Source: Verrucomicrobiales bacterium (GTDB lineage: Bacteria > Verrucomicrobiota > Verrucomicrobiia > Verrucomicrobiales > DEV007). Taken from it: a stretch of 64,000 nucleotides of DNA. The position numbers and the translations under genes are program-made. Under the pieces are notes generated by a model, which ran no database searches, was not told the DNA's origin, and saw only the letters and a program-made list of their open reading frames with translations. Shown here piece by piece: positions 34,951-42,593 of the stretch (the first letter of the stretch is position 1; the number at the start of each line of letters is the position of its first letter). The DNA lies in contig JAEUHH010000064.1 in the NCBI GenBank assembly GCA_016795505.1, positions 97,274 through 161,273 on the forward strand, written 5' to 3'.

Positions 34951-35314
34951 GACTGGGATCGGTCCCCTCCGAATGATGACGCAGGGGTTTCTCGACACGG
35001 GAGGGTGCGGGCATCCGCGGATTCGCATCGCATCATTCCATAGGAGATCGCCTCGTCCCTCCGGAGCCGGATGAGAAAGCGGTAAGCCTCATTTCCGGTC
35101 GTTCCCCACTCTCCCTCGGGGGACGACCGGATGAATGGCGCCAATCTTCGACACGAAGATCGATAGGGACGGGATGGGGGCTGGCTTTGCCGTAGGATCG
35201 GAGGGCGGGGCAGGCTCCTCAACAGATCCGAGCTTTTCCGGCCGACAAAAATCCCTTGGGGAATGTGCGTCGCGCCTTTACGGTCCAAGAACCGCACCGA
35301 CCGATCCGTCAGCC
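34951..35314. other. Intergenic stretch of 364 bases
   Basis: No gene is supportable. An upstream extension of the UspA frame to 35135 lacks family similarity. A possible hairpin pairs GGTCGT...CCCC near 35096 with GGGG.ACGACC near 35117-35128. It has no U tract. Nothing else stands out. Confidence 0.4.
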
Positions 35315-35755
35315 ATGAAATTGCTCGTTCTCACCGATTTGGGAGCCCATTCCGACACGTTTTTCACCGACGCCCGCACCTGGGCGGCCCGGTTTGCCGA
35401 TTGGGTCTGGATTGTTCACGTGGAAGACCCCGATCCGGCTTTTGTCGGCTTCGACGCGGGACCGCAGGAGGTGCGGGACGCCATCGCGAGGGATATCCGC
35501 GATCACCATCGCCGGCTGGAGGACGAAGCCGATGCCTGGCGCGAGCATGGGATCGATACCACCTCCCTGGTCATTCAGGGGCCGGTGTTGGAGACCATTC
35601 TGGCCGAGGCTGCGAAGATCGAGGCCGATGCCATCGTGATGGGAGCGCCGACTCATGGGCGCTGGCACGACTTGCTGTTGGGAAATGTGGCTGACAGCCT
35701 CATTCGCAAAGCTCCCTGCCCGGTGCTGGTGATTCCGACCGCCGCCCATGACTGA
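35315..35755 (+). CDS. Universal stress protein (UspA family)
   Basis: 146 residues from the ATG at 35315, where the family start MKLLVLTDLG lies. It shows the alpha/beta UspA fold. The ATP-binding type glycine motif near the end reads MGAPTHGRWHDLLLGNVADSLIRKAPCPVLVIP, close to G-2x-G-9x-G-(S/T) with Asn replacing Ala-like positions. It overlaps truA by eight bases, indicating translational coupling. Confidence 0.85.
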   Translation: MKLLVLTDLGAHSDTFFTDARTWAARFADWVWIVHVEDPDPAFVGFDAGPQEVRDAIARDIRDHHRRLEDEADAWREHGIDTTSLVIQGPVLETILAEAAKIEADAIVMGAPTHGRWHDLLLGNVADSLIRKAPCPVLVIPTAAHD

Positions 35756-36671
35756 GCCGGAGGAGGTCTCTTCGGCCACTTCGGCTCGCGACGACGTGAC
35801 CGGTCTGTCTGGCGACGCTGGCGAGTCCGCCCGGCCCATCGGAATCGAGACGGCCCTGGGACTGCGGCACGGTCCGGCGGAGGGATTGAAGCGGCTCCGA
35901 CTCACGATCGCCTACTGCGGCACTCCGTGGAAGGGCTGGCAGAGTCAGGCGGGTGGCGGAGCGATTCAGGATATCGTGAACGCGGCCTTCGAAAAGGCGA
36001 TTGGGTTTCCGGCCCGGGTTCAGGGCAGTGGCCGCACGGATGCCGGGGTTCATGCGCTCGGGCAGGTCGCCCACGTGGACGTGCCCGTGTCCGCCCGACT
36101 CGGCGATGAGGCCTGGGTGCGGGCGCTGAATGCCCGGCTGCCGACCAGCATTCGGGTGCTGGATGTCGCTGAGTGCGACCCGCTGTTCCACGCCCGCTTC
36201 GACGCGTTCGGCAAGGTGTATCGCTACCGGATCTGGCGCCCCCGGCAGGCATCCCCATTCGAGGCCGACCGTTCGTGGCACGTTCATGGCCCGCTGGATG
36301 TGGACGGGCTCCGCTGGGGATGCGGGCAGCTGATCGGCACCCACAACTTCGTCCGACTGAGCGCCAATCGGGGCGACCTGCCCGAAACCGAGCGCCGCCG
36401 ACGGTCCGACAAGACGACCCGGACCATTCGGCGGGCTGAACTCCGGGAGGTCGGCGAGGTGCTGGAGTTCGAGTTTGAGGGCGATGGCTTTCTCTACAAA
36501 ATGGTGCGCCTGCTCGTCGGCAGTCTGATGCATCTGGCCCGCGGCCGGGAAACTCGCGACTGGTTTGCTGGCCTGCTTTCGGATCCTTCGGGGCCTCAGA
36601 GCAACCAAACGGCTCCGGCTGGCGGGCTCTATCTGGTGCGGGTGATCTATCCCGATTCTGCCGTTGGATAG
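35748..36671 (+). CDS. truA: tRNA pseudouridine(38-40) synthase
   Basis: 307 residues. It isomerises uridines 38-40 in the anticodon arm. The catalytic Asp lies in GSGRTDAGVHALGQ. Other family segments are YCGTPWKGWQ, FDAFGKVYRYRI and GDGFLYKMVRLLVG. The first about 47 residues are a low-complexity N-terminal extension not needed for the fold, so the real start might be further in. The uncommon eight-base overlap with the stress gene suggests an operon. Confidence 0.9.
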   Translation: MTEPEEVSSATSARDDVTGLSGDAGESARPIGIETALGLRHGPAEGLKRLRLTIAYCGTPWKGWQSQAGGGAIQDIVNAAFEKAIGFPARVQGSGRTDAGVHALGQVAHVDVPVSARLGDEAWVRALNARLPTSIRVLDVAECDPLFHARFDAFGKVYRYRIWRPRQASPFEADRSWHVHGPLDVDGLRWGCGQLIGTHNFVRLSANRGDLPETERRRRSDKTTRTIRRAELREVGEVLEFEFEGDGFLYKMVRLLVGSLMHLARGRETRDWFAGLLSDPSGPQSNQTAPAGGLYLVRVIYPDSAVG

Positions 36672-36875
36672 CGGGAGGCTTTTTTTGGGTCGGGGAGATG
36701 GGAGCGAGTGTGGAGGGTTGGAATCAGTGGGAGGGCTTTGGCCTATTTTATCCGATAGGTACGAGTCGCTTGGGGCTGGTGAGGGTCGGGAGACAAAATC
36801 ATGGGGGGTGAAATCATGTGGGAATGGGGTTTGGAGCGGGGTGGCAGCGGTTTGCCGGGCGGGACTGGCGGGAAA

Positions 36876-36897
36876 GTAGCTCGGGCTTCAGCCCGAA
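36876..36897. repeat. GTAG-type REP element, copy 2
   Basis: GTAG (36876-36879) followed by CTCGGGC-TTCA-GCCCGA, identical to the units at 14987 and 37036. Confidence 0.75.
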
Positions 36898-37035
36898 TCG
36901 TTGGCACGGCGGAGGCGGGAAGTCTGGTGAACCGGGTAGAGGGGGAAGACAGAATCATGGGGGGTGAAATCATGGGGGATTGGGTTTTGTGCGGGGTGGC
37001 GGCGGTTTGCCGGGCGGGACCTGCGGGAAAGTAAA

Positions 37036-37057
37036 GTAGCTCGGGCTTCAGCCCGAA
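37036..37057. repeat. GTAG-type REP element, copy 3
   Basis: GTAG (37036-37039) followed by the same hairpin. Together with copy 2 it forms a direct REP pair 160 bases apart, produced by the surrounding duplication. Confidence 0.75.
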
Positions 37058-37117
37058 TCGCTGGTCGGGCAGCCAGAGATGCTGCTGGGCGTTCGGCGGA
37101 TTAGGCCCGGAAATCAC

Positions 37118-37160
37118 AAAAAAAACCGGCCCTGGCGACGAAGCGCGCCGGGGCCGGTTT
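37118..37160 (-). terminator. Rho-independent terminator of rpsA
   Basis: On the minus strand AACCGGCCC pairs with GGGCCGGTT, arms at 37124-37132 and 37151-37159, with an inner GC-rich loop and a following run of eight T. The stem also precedes a short T-rich stretch on the plus strand, so it may act weakly for the convergent truA transcript. Confidence 0.85.
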
Positions 37161-37165
37161 GAGTT

Positions 37166-37234
37166 TTCGATCGAACAGGGTCTCTCCTCCGATCAAACAG
37201 GGTCTCTGCGGAGAGGGAACCCTGTTGGATCGTG
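37166..37234. repeat. AACAGGGT/ATCGG repeat array, locus 6 (3 units)
   Basis: Two plus units (CGATCGAACAGGGTCTC and CGATCAAACAGGGTCTC) and one minus unit (rc core at 37219-37226). The array is transcribed as the 3' untranslated region of rpsA, between its stop (37258) and the terminator. Confidence 0.8.
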
Positions 37235-37257
37235 AAGGGACGGAGTCCGGTGGGGAA

Positions 37258-38955
37258 TCACTTGGAATCCTGACCGGGACGCCACTCTTCCTGGGCGATG
37301 TTGAAGGCTTGTTCGAGGCCGACGAGGTCGCTGCTGGGACGCAGGGCTTCGAAGGCGGCGGTTTCCTTCTTGAGTTCTTCTTCGCTGTAGTCGGCGGCCT
37401 TGATGGACAGGCCGATGCGGCGCTCGACGCGGTCGACTTTGATGACGCGGGCTTCCACTTCGTCTCCAACTTTGAGGACGTCCTTGACCTTGGCCACGTG
37501 GTCTTCGCTGAGCTGCGAAATGTGGACGAGGCCGTCGATGTCGTCTTGAAGCTGGATGAAGGCGCCAAAGCTGGCGATCTTCGCGACGGTGCCTTTGACG
37601 AGGTCGCCGACTTTGAACTTCTGGTCGATGGCATCCCACGGGTCGCCGTCGAGCTGCTTGATGCCGAGGCTGATGCGCTGGTTGGTCTTGTCGATGTCGA
37701 TGACGACGGCTTCGACGACTTCGCCCTTCTTCAGCATCTCGCTGGGGTGATTGATCTTGCGGGTCCAGCTCAGGTCGGAGACGTGGATCATGCCGTCAAT
37801 GCCATCCTCCAGCTCCACGAAGGCGCCGTAGGCGGTGAGGTTGCGGATCTCGCCCTTGATGTTGCTGCCGATGGGGTAGCGGGCGTCGACGTCGTCCCAC
37901 GGATTCGGCTCGAGCTGGCGGACGCCGAGGGAGATTTTCTGCTCGTCCTTGCTGACGGCGAGGACGACGGCGGAGATCTCCTGATCGACGGTGAGCACGT
38001 CGCTGGGGCGGGTGATGCGCTTGGTCCAGGACAGTTCGGAGACGTGGATGAGGCCTTCGACTCCCTGCTCGAGCTCGACGAAGGCGCCGTAGGGAACGAG
38101 CTTGGTGATCTTGCCATGGACGGTGGCGCCGATGGCGTACTTGGAGTCGATGTTCTCCCAGGGATTGTTCTGGAGCTGCTTGAGGCCGAGGGAGACGCGC
38201 TCCTTGTCCTTGTCGACGTCGAGGATCTGGACGGTGAGGGACTGGCCGATGTGGAGCATCTCGCTGGGGTGGTTGATGCGGCCCCAGCTCATGTCGGTGA
38301 TGTGCAGCAGGCCGTCCATGCCCTGAAGGTCGATGAAGGCGCCGAAGTCGGTGAGGTTCTTGACGATACCTTCGACCTTGTCGCCGATGATGACGCCGTC
38401 GAGGAACTTGGCGCGCTGTTCGGCGCGCTCGGCCTCGATGACTTCGCGGCGGCTGAGGACGACGTTCTTCCGGTCGTCGTTGATCTTGACGATCTTGAAC
38501 TCGTAGACGTTGCCGAGGTATTCGTTGAGATCCTTCGGCGGGATGATGTCGATCTGGGAGCCGGGGAGGAAGGCTTCGACACCGACGTTGACGGTGAGGC
38601 CGCCCTTGACGACGCCCTTGACCTTGCCTTTGACGAGGCCGCCTTCGTTGAACACGGCGACGATCTTGTCCCAGTTCTGCTTGTGGGCGGCTTTCTCCTT
38701 GGACAGGAGGACCATGCCCTCGTCGGTTTCGAGTTTTTCGAGGAGGACCTCGACTTCGTCGCCGACTTCAAATTCTTCGTCTTCGAATTCGGAGATGGGG
38801 ATGATGCCCTCGGATTTGGCGCCGATGTCGACGATGACGCACTGTTTCTTGATCTCGAGGATGGTGCCCTTGACGATGGAATTCTCGCGATAGGTGCGGA
38901 AATTCTGTTCGAGCAGCTGCGAGAGCTGGGGGTTGGATGAGGCGATGGATGCCAT
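37258..38955 (-). CDS. rpsA: 30S ribosomal protein S1
   Basis: 565 residues with six consecutive S1 (OB-fold) domains of about 75-88 residues. The repeated motif VKGT..I...GAF(V/I).L.....G(L/M)IH.S.(L/M)SW is clearly visible in domains 3 to 6. It binds mRNA and helps initiation. That matters in an organism where few Shine-Dalgarno sites are clear. The 209 bases upstream contain a TTAGGG-like stretch but no gene. Confidence 0.95.
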   Translation of the reverse strand: MASIASSNPQLSQLLEQNFRTYRENSIVKGTILEIKKQCVIVDIGAKSEGIIPISEFEDEEFEVGDEVEVLLEKLETDEGMVLLSKEKAAHKQNWDKIVAVFNEGGLVKGKVKGVVKGGLTVNVGVEAFLPGSQIDIIPPKDLNEYLGNVYEFKIVKINDDRKNVVLSRREVIEAERAEQRAKFLDGVIIGDKVEGIVKNLTDFGAFIDLQGMDGLLHITDMSWGRINHPSEMLHIGQSLTVQILDVDKDKERVSLGLKQLQNNPWENIDSKYAIGATVHGKITKLVPYGAFVELEQGVEGLIHVSELSWTKRITRPSDVLTVDQEISAVVLAVSKDEQKISLGVRQLEPNPWDDVDARYPIGSNIKGEIRNLTAYGAFVELEDGIDGMIHVSDLSWTRKINHPSEMLKKGEVVEAVVIDIDKTNQRISLGIKQLDGDPWDAIDQKFKVGDLVKGTVAKIASFGAFIQLQDDIDGLVHISQLSEDHVAKVKDVLKVGDEVEARVIKVDRVERRIGLSIKAADYSEEELKKETAAFEALRPSSDLVGLEQAFNIAQEEWRPGQDSK

Positions 38956-39164
38956 GGATGGGATTGGGTTAGGGTTAGGTTGTTAGGTTTGTTCGGCCTG
39001 CCGATGTTGCCCCAATTCGGAAAATCCGAGTCCCTGGGGCGCCTGCGACTCGGGCGAAAGGGCGGCTAATTTCGGCCCGAAAGTGTGGTTGGCAAGGGGA
39101 AAGGGCGGGGTGAGGTCGTGGAAATCCTCTGGGGTGCGGGGAGCGCCGATCCGGGGCCGGTTTG

Positions 39165-39533
39165 TCAGTCTTTGGGGCGGCGCCGGCTCTTTTTGGGGCG
39201 GCTGGCCTGGCGGTGGGCGGCTGCGAAGGCAGAGCGCGCCCAGCGGGTCATGACGATGGGGCTTTCCAGAGCGTCTTCGGGGCACTGGTGATAGGACATC
39301 ACGGACACGCGACCGTCGCGGGTCTCGTATTGAAAGGCGGGCAGGCCGAGGTCGGTGAAATCGGCGCGGTTTTCCTCGTCGGCTTTCAGATACAGGACGC
39401 CGTCGGCGACGAGTCCGAACATCAGGCCGTCGCGAAAGAGGCCGTAGCCGCCGAACATGCGTTTGGCGGTGACGCCGCCGACGGGATGGAGCAGCTCCAG
39501 GAGGTGGGCGACGAAATCGGACTCGGAGTGCAT
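39165..39533 (-). CDS. TfoX N-terminal-domain protein
   Basis: 122 residues from the ATG at 39533. The TfoX/Sxy N-terminal fold is visible: VTAKRMFGGYGLFRDGLMFGLVADGVLYLKAD followed by FQYETRDGRVSVMSYHQCPED. A basic tail (SRPKKSRRRPKD) follows. The helical C-terminal TfoX domain is absent, as in many stand-alone versions. The function of these short forms is unknown. Confidence 0.8.
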   Translation of the reverse strand: MHSESDFVAHLLELLHPVGGVTAKRMFGGYGLFRDGLMFGLVADGVLYLKADEENRADFTDLGLPAFQYETRDGRVSVMSYHQCPEDALESPIVMTRWARSAFAAAHRQASRPKKSRRRPKD

Positions 39534-39549
39534 GGGTGGGAGCGGGGTG

Positions 39550-39999
39550 TCAGAGGGGCACTTCGTGGTATTCCAGAGCCCATTCGCGCATGAAGCGGAC
39601 GCGGTGGGGCCGGATGCGGTAGATGATGAGGTCGGGATTGTCGAGGGAGCCGAGGTAGCGGCGCAGCAGGGGATTGGCGTCCCAGATCTCCTCAAGCAGG
39701 GGCCGGTCGGTCAGCACTTCGGCCACGCCGGTGAGGCGCACCTGGTCGTGGCGGGAGTCGAGGTAGCACAGCTCGACTTTCGGCTGGGCGGCGATCTCGG
39801 CGGTCTTGTGATAGCCGCGGAGATTGGCCACGTAGATGGTCAGGGTGTCCTCGTCGACTCGCACCGGAGAAACGGGCCGGAGACGTGGCTGATCGCCATC
39901 GAGGGTGGCCAGCATGGGGAACTTCGCGTCGCGGATGGTGGCGCGGGCGAGCGCGGGCAGCGTGGCGGGGTCGATCGGGGCGGGAAGAGGGGCGGACAT
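39550..39999 (-). CDS. Pyridoxamine 5'-phosphate oxidase-like flavin-binding protein
   Basis: 149 residues from the ATG at 39999. A split-barrel flavin fold: MLATLDGDQPRLRPVSPVRVDEDTLTIYVANLRGYHKT, then VELCYLDSRHDQVRLTGVAEV. It is most like the general stress/FMN-binding split-barrel group rather than true PdxH. The substrate is unknown. It lies 16 bases upstream of the TfoX-like gene. Confidence 0.75.
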   Translation of the reverse strand: MSAPLPAPIDPATLPALARATIRDAKFPMLATLDGDQPRLRPVSPVRVDEDTLTIYVANLRGYHKTAEIAAQPKVELCYLDSRHDQVRLTGVAEVLTDRPLLEEIWDANPLLRRYLGSLDNPDLIIYRIRPHRVRFMREWALEYHEVPL

Positions 40000-40141
40000 G
40001 GCTTTGGCACAGTGAAGCGTGGCTTGGGCGGGTGGGCGAGTGCGTTTTTTTCGATTGCGCCGGGCGGGCGGATCGCGGAAAAAGCAGGGGGCACGCGCAC
40101 CACGGCGCTCCCGTTTTCCGAACTCAGCAGCGATCACTCCC

Positions 40142-40540
40142 ATGGCTAAAGGCTACGACATCGAAGGCAAGATCCACCTCATCAGCGACATCCAATCCTT
40201 TGCCAGCGGCTTCTCGAAGCGGGAGTTTGTGGTCGAGGTGGCCGATGGGAAATTCCCCCAGCACATCAAATTCGAGTGTGTGAAGGAGAAAACCTCCCTG
40301 ACCGACGGTCTGCGGGTGGGTGATCCAGTGAAAGTCTATTTCGACATCCGCGGCAACGAATACAACGGTCGCTACTACGTGAATCTGAATGCCTGGAAGC
40401 TGGAGCGCGGCGGTGCCGGTGGTGGCGCTGACGGGGTGCCGGCCGGGGCGGGTCCCATCTACGACGACGCGCCGCCGTCCCATCTCTCCGAGCCGCCGGG
40501 CGGCTGGGGCAAGGATGAGGACGATGACATCCCATTCTGA
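40142..40540 (+). CDS. DUF3127 OB-fold-like protein with SSB-like acidic tail
   Basis: 132 residues. The N-terminal domain has the DUF3127 pattern (EGKIHLISDIQSFASGFSKREFVVEV, FPQHIKFECV, VGDPVKVYFDIRGNEYNGRYYVNLNAWKL). A Gly/Pro-rich linker ends in KDEDDDIPF, almost identical in form to the DDDIPF tip of single-stranded DNA-binding proteins that recruits repair enzymes. A role with DNA is inferred from this. Confidence 0.75.
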   Translation: MAKGYDIEGKIHLISDIQSFASGFSKREFVVEVADGKFPQHIKFECVKEKTSLTDGLRVGDPVKVYFDIRGNEYNGRYYVNLNAWKLERGGAGGGADGVPAGAGPIYDDAPPSHLSEPPGGWGKDEDDDIPF

Positions 40541-40672
40541 GCCGCGGCGGGCCGGGGTTGGCGGGCCGATTTTTGAAGACTCCGGCCCCAAATCCTTCCC
40601 AGCCGCTTGCGCGGAACCGCTTTCGAGGCTATAGACTCTCTCCGCGCCGCCCATTCGGCGGTCGATGCGGAT

Positions 40673-40746
40673 AACTCCGTGGTGTAACGGTAGCACAACA
40701 GATTTTGATTCTGTTTGTTCAGGTTCGAATCCTGGCGGGGTTGCCA
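40673..40746 (+). tRNA. tRNA-Gln (anticodon TTG), CCA encoded
   Basis: The acceptor stem AACTCCG (40673-40679) pairs with CGGGGTT (40736-40742) including one G-T pair, followed by discriminator G and an encoded CCA. The anticodon stem (40698-40702 with 40710-40714) closes a 7-base loop with TTG at 40705-40707. The T-loop GTTCGAATC is canonical. A repeat-rich and AT-rich segment without housekeeping genes starts directly after it, as is common for integration sites. Confidence 0.95.
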
Positions 40747-40810
40747 AAGTAAATTGCTGAAAATCAGCGATTTACCAAGGAAAAGGGAGGGTGGCGATTT
40801 TCCCGCCGAC

Positions 40811-40856
40811 ACAGTTTTAAGCCCCTTAAAACCCTGTAATCGCCCCTTAAAACTGT
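40811..40856. repeat. Inverted repeat 65 bases past the tRNA
   Basis: ACAGTTTTAAG (40811-40821) is exactly complementary to CTTAAAACTGT (40846-40856). The 24-base spacer itself contains another CCTTAAAACCC. It is AT-rich in GC-rich surroundings. It might be an integrase arm site, an end of a lost element or a terminator-like hairpin. No integrase gene is present. Confidence 0.6.
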
Positions 40857-41093
40857 GTTAAAACTTTGTCGGGATTCGGCGGTTGGCTTGGTGGGATTCG
40901 CGATTCTGGAATGGCGTTCCAGATTTCGCCGGGGAAATAGCGCAATCTGGGGCGCAGGAAAGCCAGCATGGCGCAAAGGGTTTCCCTTGGCGTTGCGCTA
41001 AAAGGGTTGCGCTGATTCTCGCCCATTCTCCGGTAGATGCGGAAACCCCGATGGCCGGCGAGTAAAAGATTCCTTACCCGATCCCTCTGGCGC

Positions 41094-41616
41094 GGCGTGT
41101 CGTCGTCGAGGGCGGGGCGAAAGGCTGCCCGGTGTCGTCCCCTCGCCGCGTCGAGGTCGCCCGTTGGCGTTGATCCTGTGCGGCGTTGATTCGCGCCGTT
41201 CGGTCGATCCGGTGCGGTTCGTCCGTCCTTTTGTCGGGCGCGGCGCGGACGGCATCGGGCGGTGGCATCGAGGCGGTCCAGCCCGGCCCGCCGGGCGTCG
41301 TCGAGGGGATCGACCGCCGGCACGGCGTGTCGTCGTCGAGGGCGGGGCGAAGGGTTGCCCGGTGTCGTCGCCCTCGCGGCATCGAGGTCGCCCGTTGGCG
41401 TCGATTTTGTGCGGCGATGATTCGCGCCGTTCGGTCGATCCGGTGCGGTCCGTCCATCCGTCCGCGCCTTTTGGCTAGGGTTTCGCGGAAGGCGTACGCG
41501 GACCCCATTGGGCGGGGCATGTCGAGGCGGTTGTACCGTCCAGGCCCGCCGGCGTCGAGGGCATCACCCGGCTGGTTTGGCGTGTTGTCGTCAAGGGCGG
41601 GGCGAAGGGCTTCGGA
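41094..41616. repeat. Degenerate 230-255 bp tandem repeat, about 2.2 copies
   Basis: The block beginning GGCGTGTCGTCGTCGAGGGC recurs at 41094, 41324 and (GGCGTGTTGTCGTCAAGGGC) 41579. Long shared stretches such as CGCCGTTCGGTCGATCCGG are visible. The period is 230, then 255 bases, not a multiple of three, so open frames across it shift between copies. I read it as non-coding repeat DNA. The whole 40747-41806 gap has no supportable gene. Confidence 0.8.
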
Positions 41617-41806
41617 TTTCAAAAAATTCGTGTAATTTAGGGGCGGTTTTGCGTAAAATTCGGAGGGTTTGGCGGATTTTCCAAGAATTTTACCAAATCG
41701 ATTCAGTTGTAATGACATGTTATTCAATGATTTAGAGCATTTTTCAAGGCGCTTTTAAAGCAAGGGGCTTGTTTATTGTTTTTTTCCGACTAGTTTTCGA
41801 CTCGAT

Positions 41807-42094
41807 TTGTTCAACGTTGAAACAATGTTCCGAGTTATGGGCTCCTCGCGGTCAGACTTCTTATTCTCCACCCCAACTTTTTGGATTGGAGTAGGTTCTT
41901 CCGTCGCGATCGGAGGAAATTACTACGATTTCAACAGGTCTCGTACCCCGGTCGAGGCAGATTGCCGCGCCCTCGCTTCCGATTTTGGTGCTACAGGCTT
42001 GGATATTATGGAAGCAGCCCGTTCCATCTACCTCGAACCGACTCTAAATGAGCAGGAAGTCACTGAAAAGAAAGCGGCAAATGGCCAAGAGTGA
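41807..42094 (+). CDS. Small protein of the DUF2335-associated pair
   Basis: 95 residues, or 85 if the in-frame ATG at 41837 is used. It begins SDFLFSTPTFWIGVGSSVAIGGNYYDFNRSRTPVEADCRALASDF. From memory this type of small protein, with a FNxSxTPxEAD..AL..D core, precedes DUF2335 genes in other bacteria. Function unknown. The gene is AT-rich compared with all neighbours and overlaps the next gene, so the pair probably arrived by transfer into the tRNA-proximal segment. Confidence 0.6.
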   Translation: MFNVETMFRVMGSSRSDFLFSTPTFWIGVGSSVAIGGNYYDFNRSRTPVEADCRALASDFGATGLDIMEAARSIYLEPTLNEQEVTEKKAANGQE

Positions 42095-42575
42095 CGACTC
42101 GCCTACGTTAGGAGATTTAGTTAAGGCGGGGTCGCCAAGCCTTCTTAGGAAGGTTTCTCCCCAAGAAAAGAAGCGTCTATTCAGCACGCCGGTCGGGCCG
42201 CTTTTGCAAGAGCAGATTTCAATTCGTTCAGAGAGTCACTACAGTGGGCCAATCCCTCCGCCTGAGATGCTGGCGCATTACGAGGCAATCAGCCCGGGGT
42301 TGGCAAATAGAATCATCGCTATGGCTGAACAGCAAGCAGCCCATAGGCAATCACTAGAAAGTCATGCAGTTCCCGAGCAACTTTTGCAGAGCAAAAGGGG
42401 GCAAATATTCGGGTTTTGTATCGGACTTCTTGCAATCGTTTGCGCCGCTTTTGTCGGCATTTATGGAGATCCAAAAGTCGGAATTGCAATTGCCGTTTCG
42501 GGGCTTGGGACTTTAGCCACTTCGTTTGTTTTAGGCCAGGCCCGACAGAAAAGGGAATTGGAAAAGAAATCTTGA
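42081..42575 (+). CDS. DUF2335 predicted membrane protein
   Basis: 164 residues from the ATG at 42081 (175 from 42048; neither has a clear ribosome site). The DUF2335 core HYSGPIPPPEMLAHYEAISPGLANRIIAMAEQQ is followed by two membrane helices (IFGFCIGLLAIVCAAFVGIYG and VGIAIAVSGLGTLATSFVLG) and a charged end. DUF2335 proteins are scattered on mobile islands and prophages; their role is unknown. AT-rich like its partner. Confidence 0.8.
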   Translation: MAKSDDSPTLGDLVKAGSPSLLRKVSPQEKKRLFSTPVGPLLQEQISIRSESHYSGPIPPPEMLAHYEAISPGLANRIIAMAEQQAAHRQSLESHAVPEQLLQSKRGQIFGFCIGLLAIVCAAFVGIYGDPKVGIAIAVSGLGTLATSFVLGQARQKRELEKKS

Positions 42576-42593
42576 TATTCAGCTATGGAGTAA

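Larger units (their letters stand above)
36791..37067. repeat. 156-bp tandem duplication, each copy carrying a GTAG REP
   Basis: The block starting AGACA.AATCATGGGGGGTGAAATCATG repeats with a period of 156 bases (36791 and 36947). The second copy is incomplete at its right end. Each includes the shared CGGTTTGCCGGGCGGGAC segment and the REP unit. Copies differ by several substitutions and a 4-base insertion. It fills the 586-base truA-rpsA gap, where I see no gene. Confidence 0.8.

Noticed and set aside
37159..38940. 593-codon plus-strand frame over rpsA
   Set aside because: Acidic low-complexity antisense shadow of the six S1 domains.
38960..38982. TTAGGG-like telomere-type repeat upstream of rpsA
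   Set aside because: Only about two imperfect copies in a leader; coincidence is the simplest explanation.
41094..41616. CRISPR array
   Set aside because: Repeat units are over 200 bases and there are no short regular repeats with spacers; no cas genes.
41074..41727. 217-codon minus-strand frame through the tandem repeats
   Set aside because: The repeat period is not a multiple of three and the frame reads different phases in successive copies, so it is not a repeat protein.
40673..42593. Direct repeat of the tRNA-Gln 3' end (attR)
   Set aside because: I looked for copies of the T-arm and acceptor sequence downstream and found none in the window.
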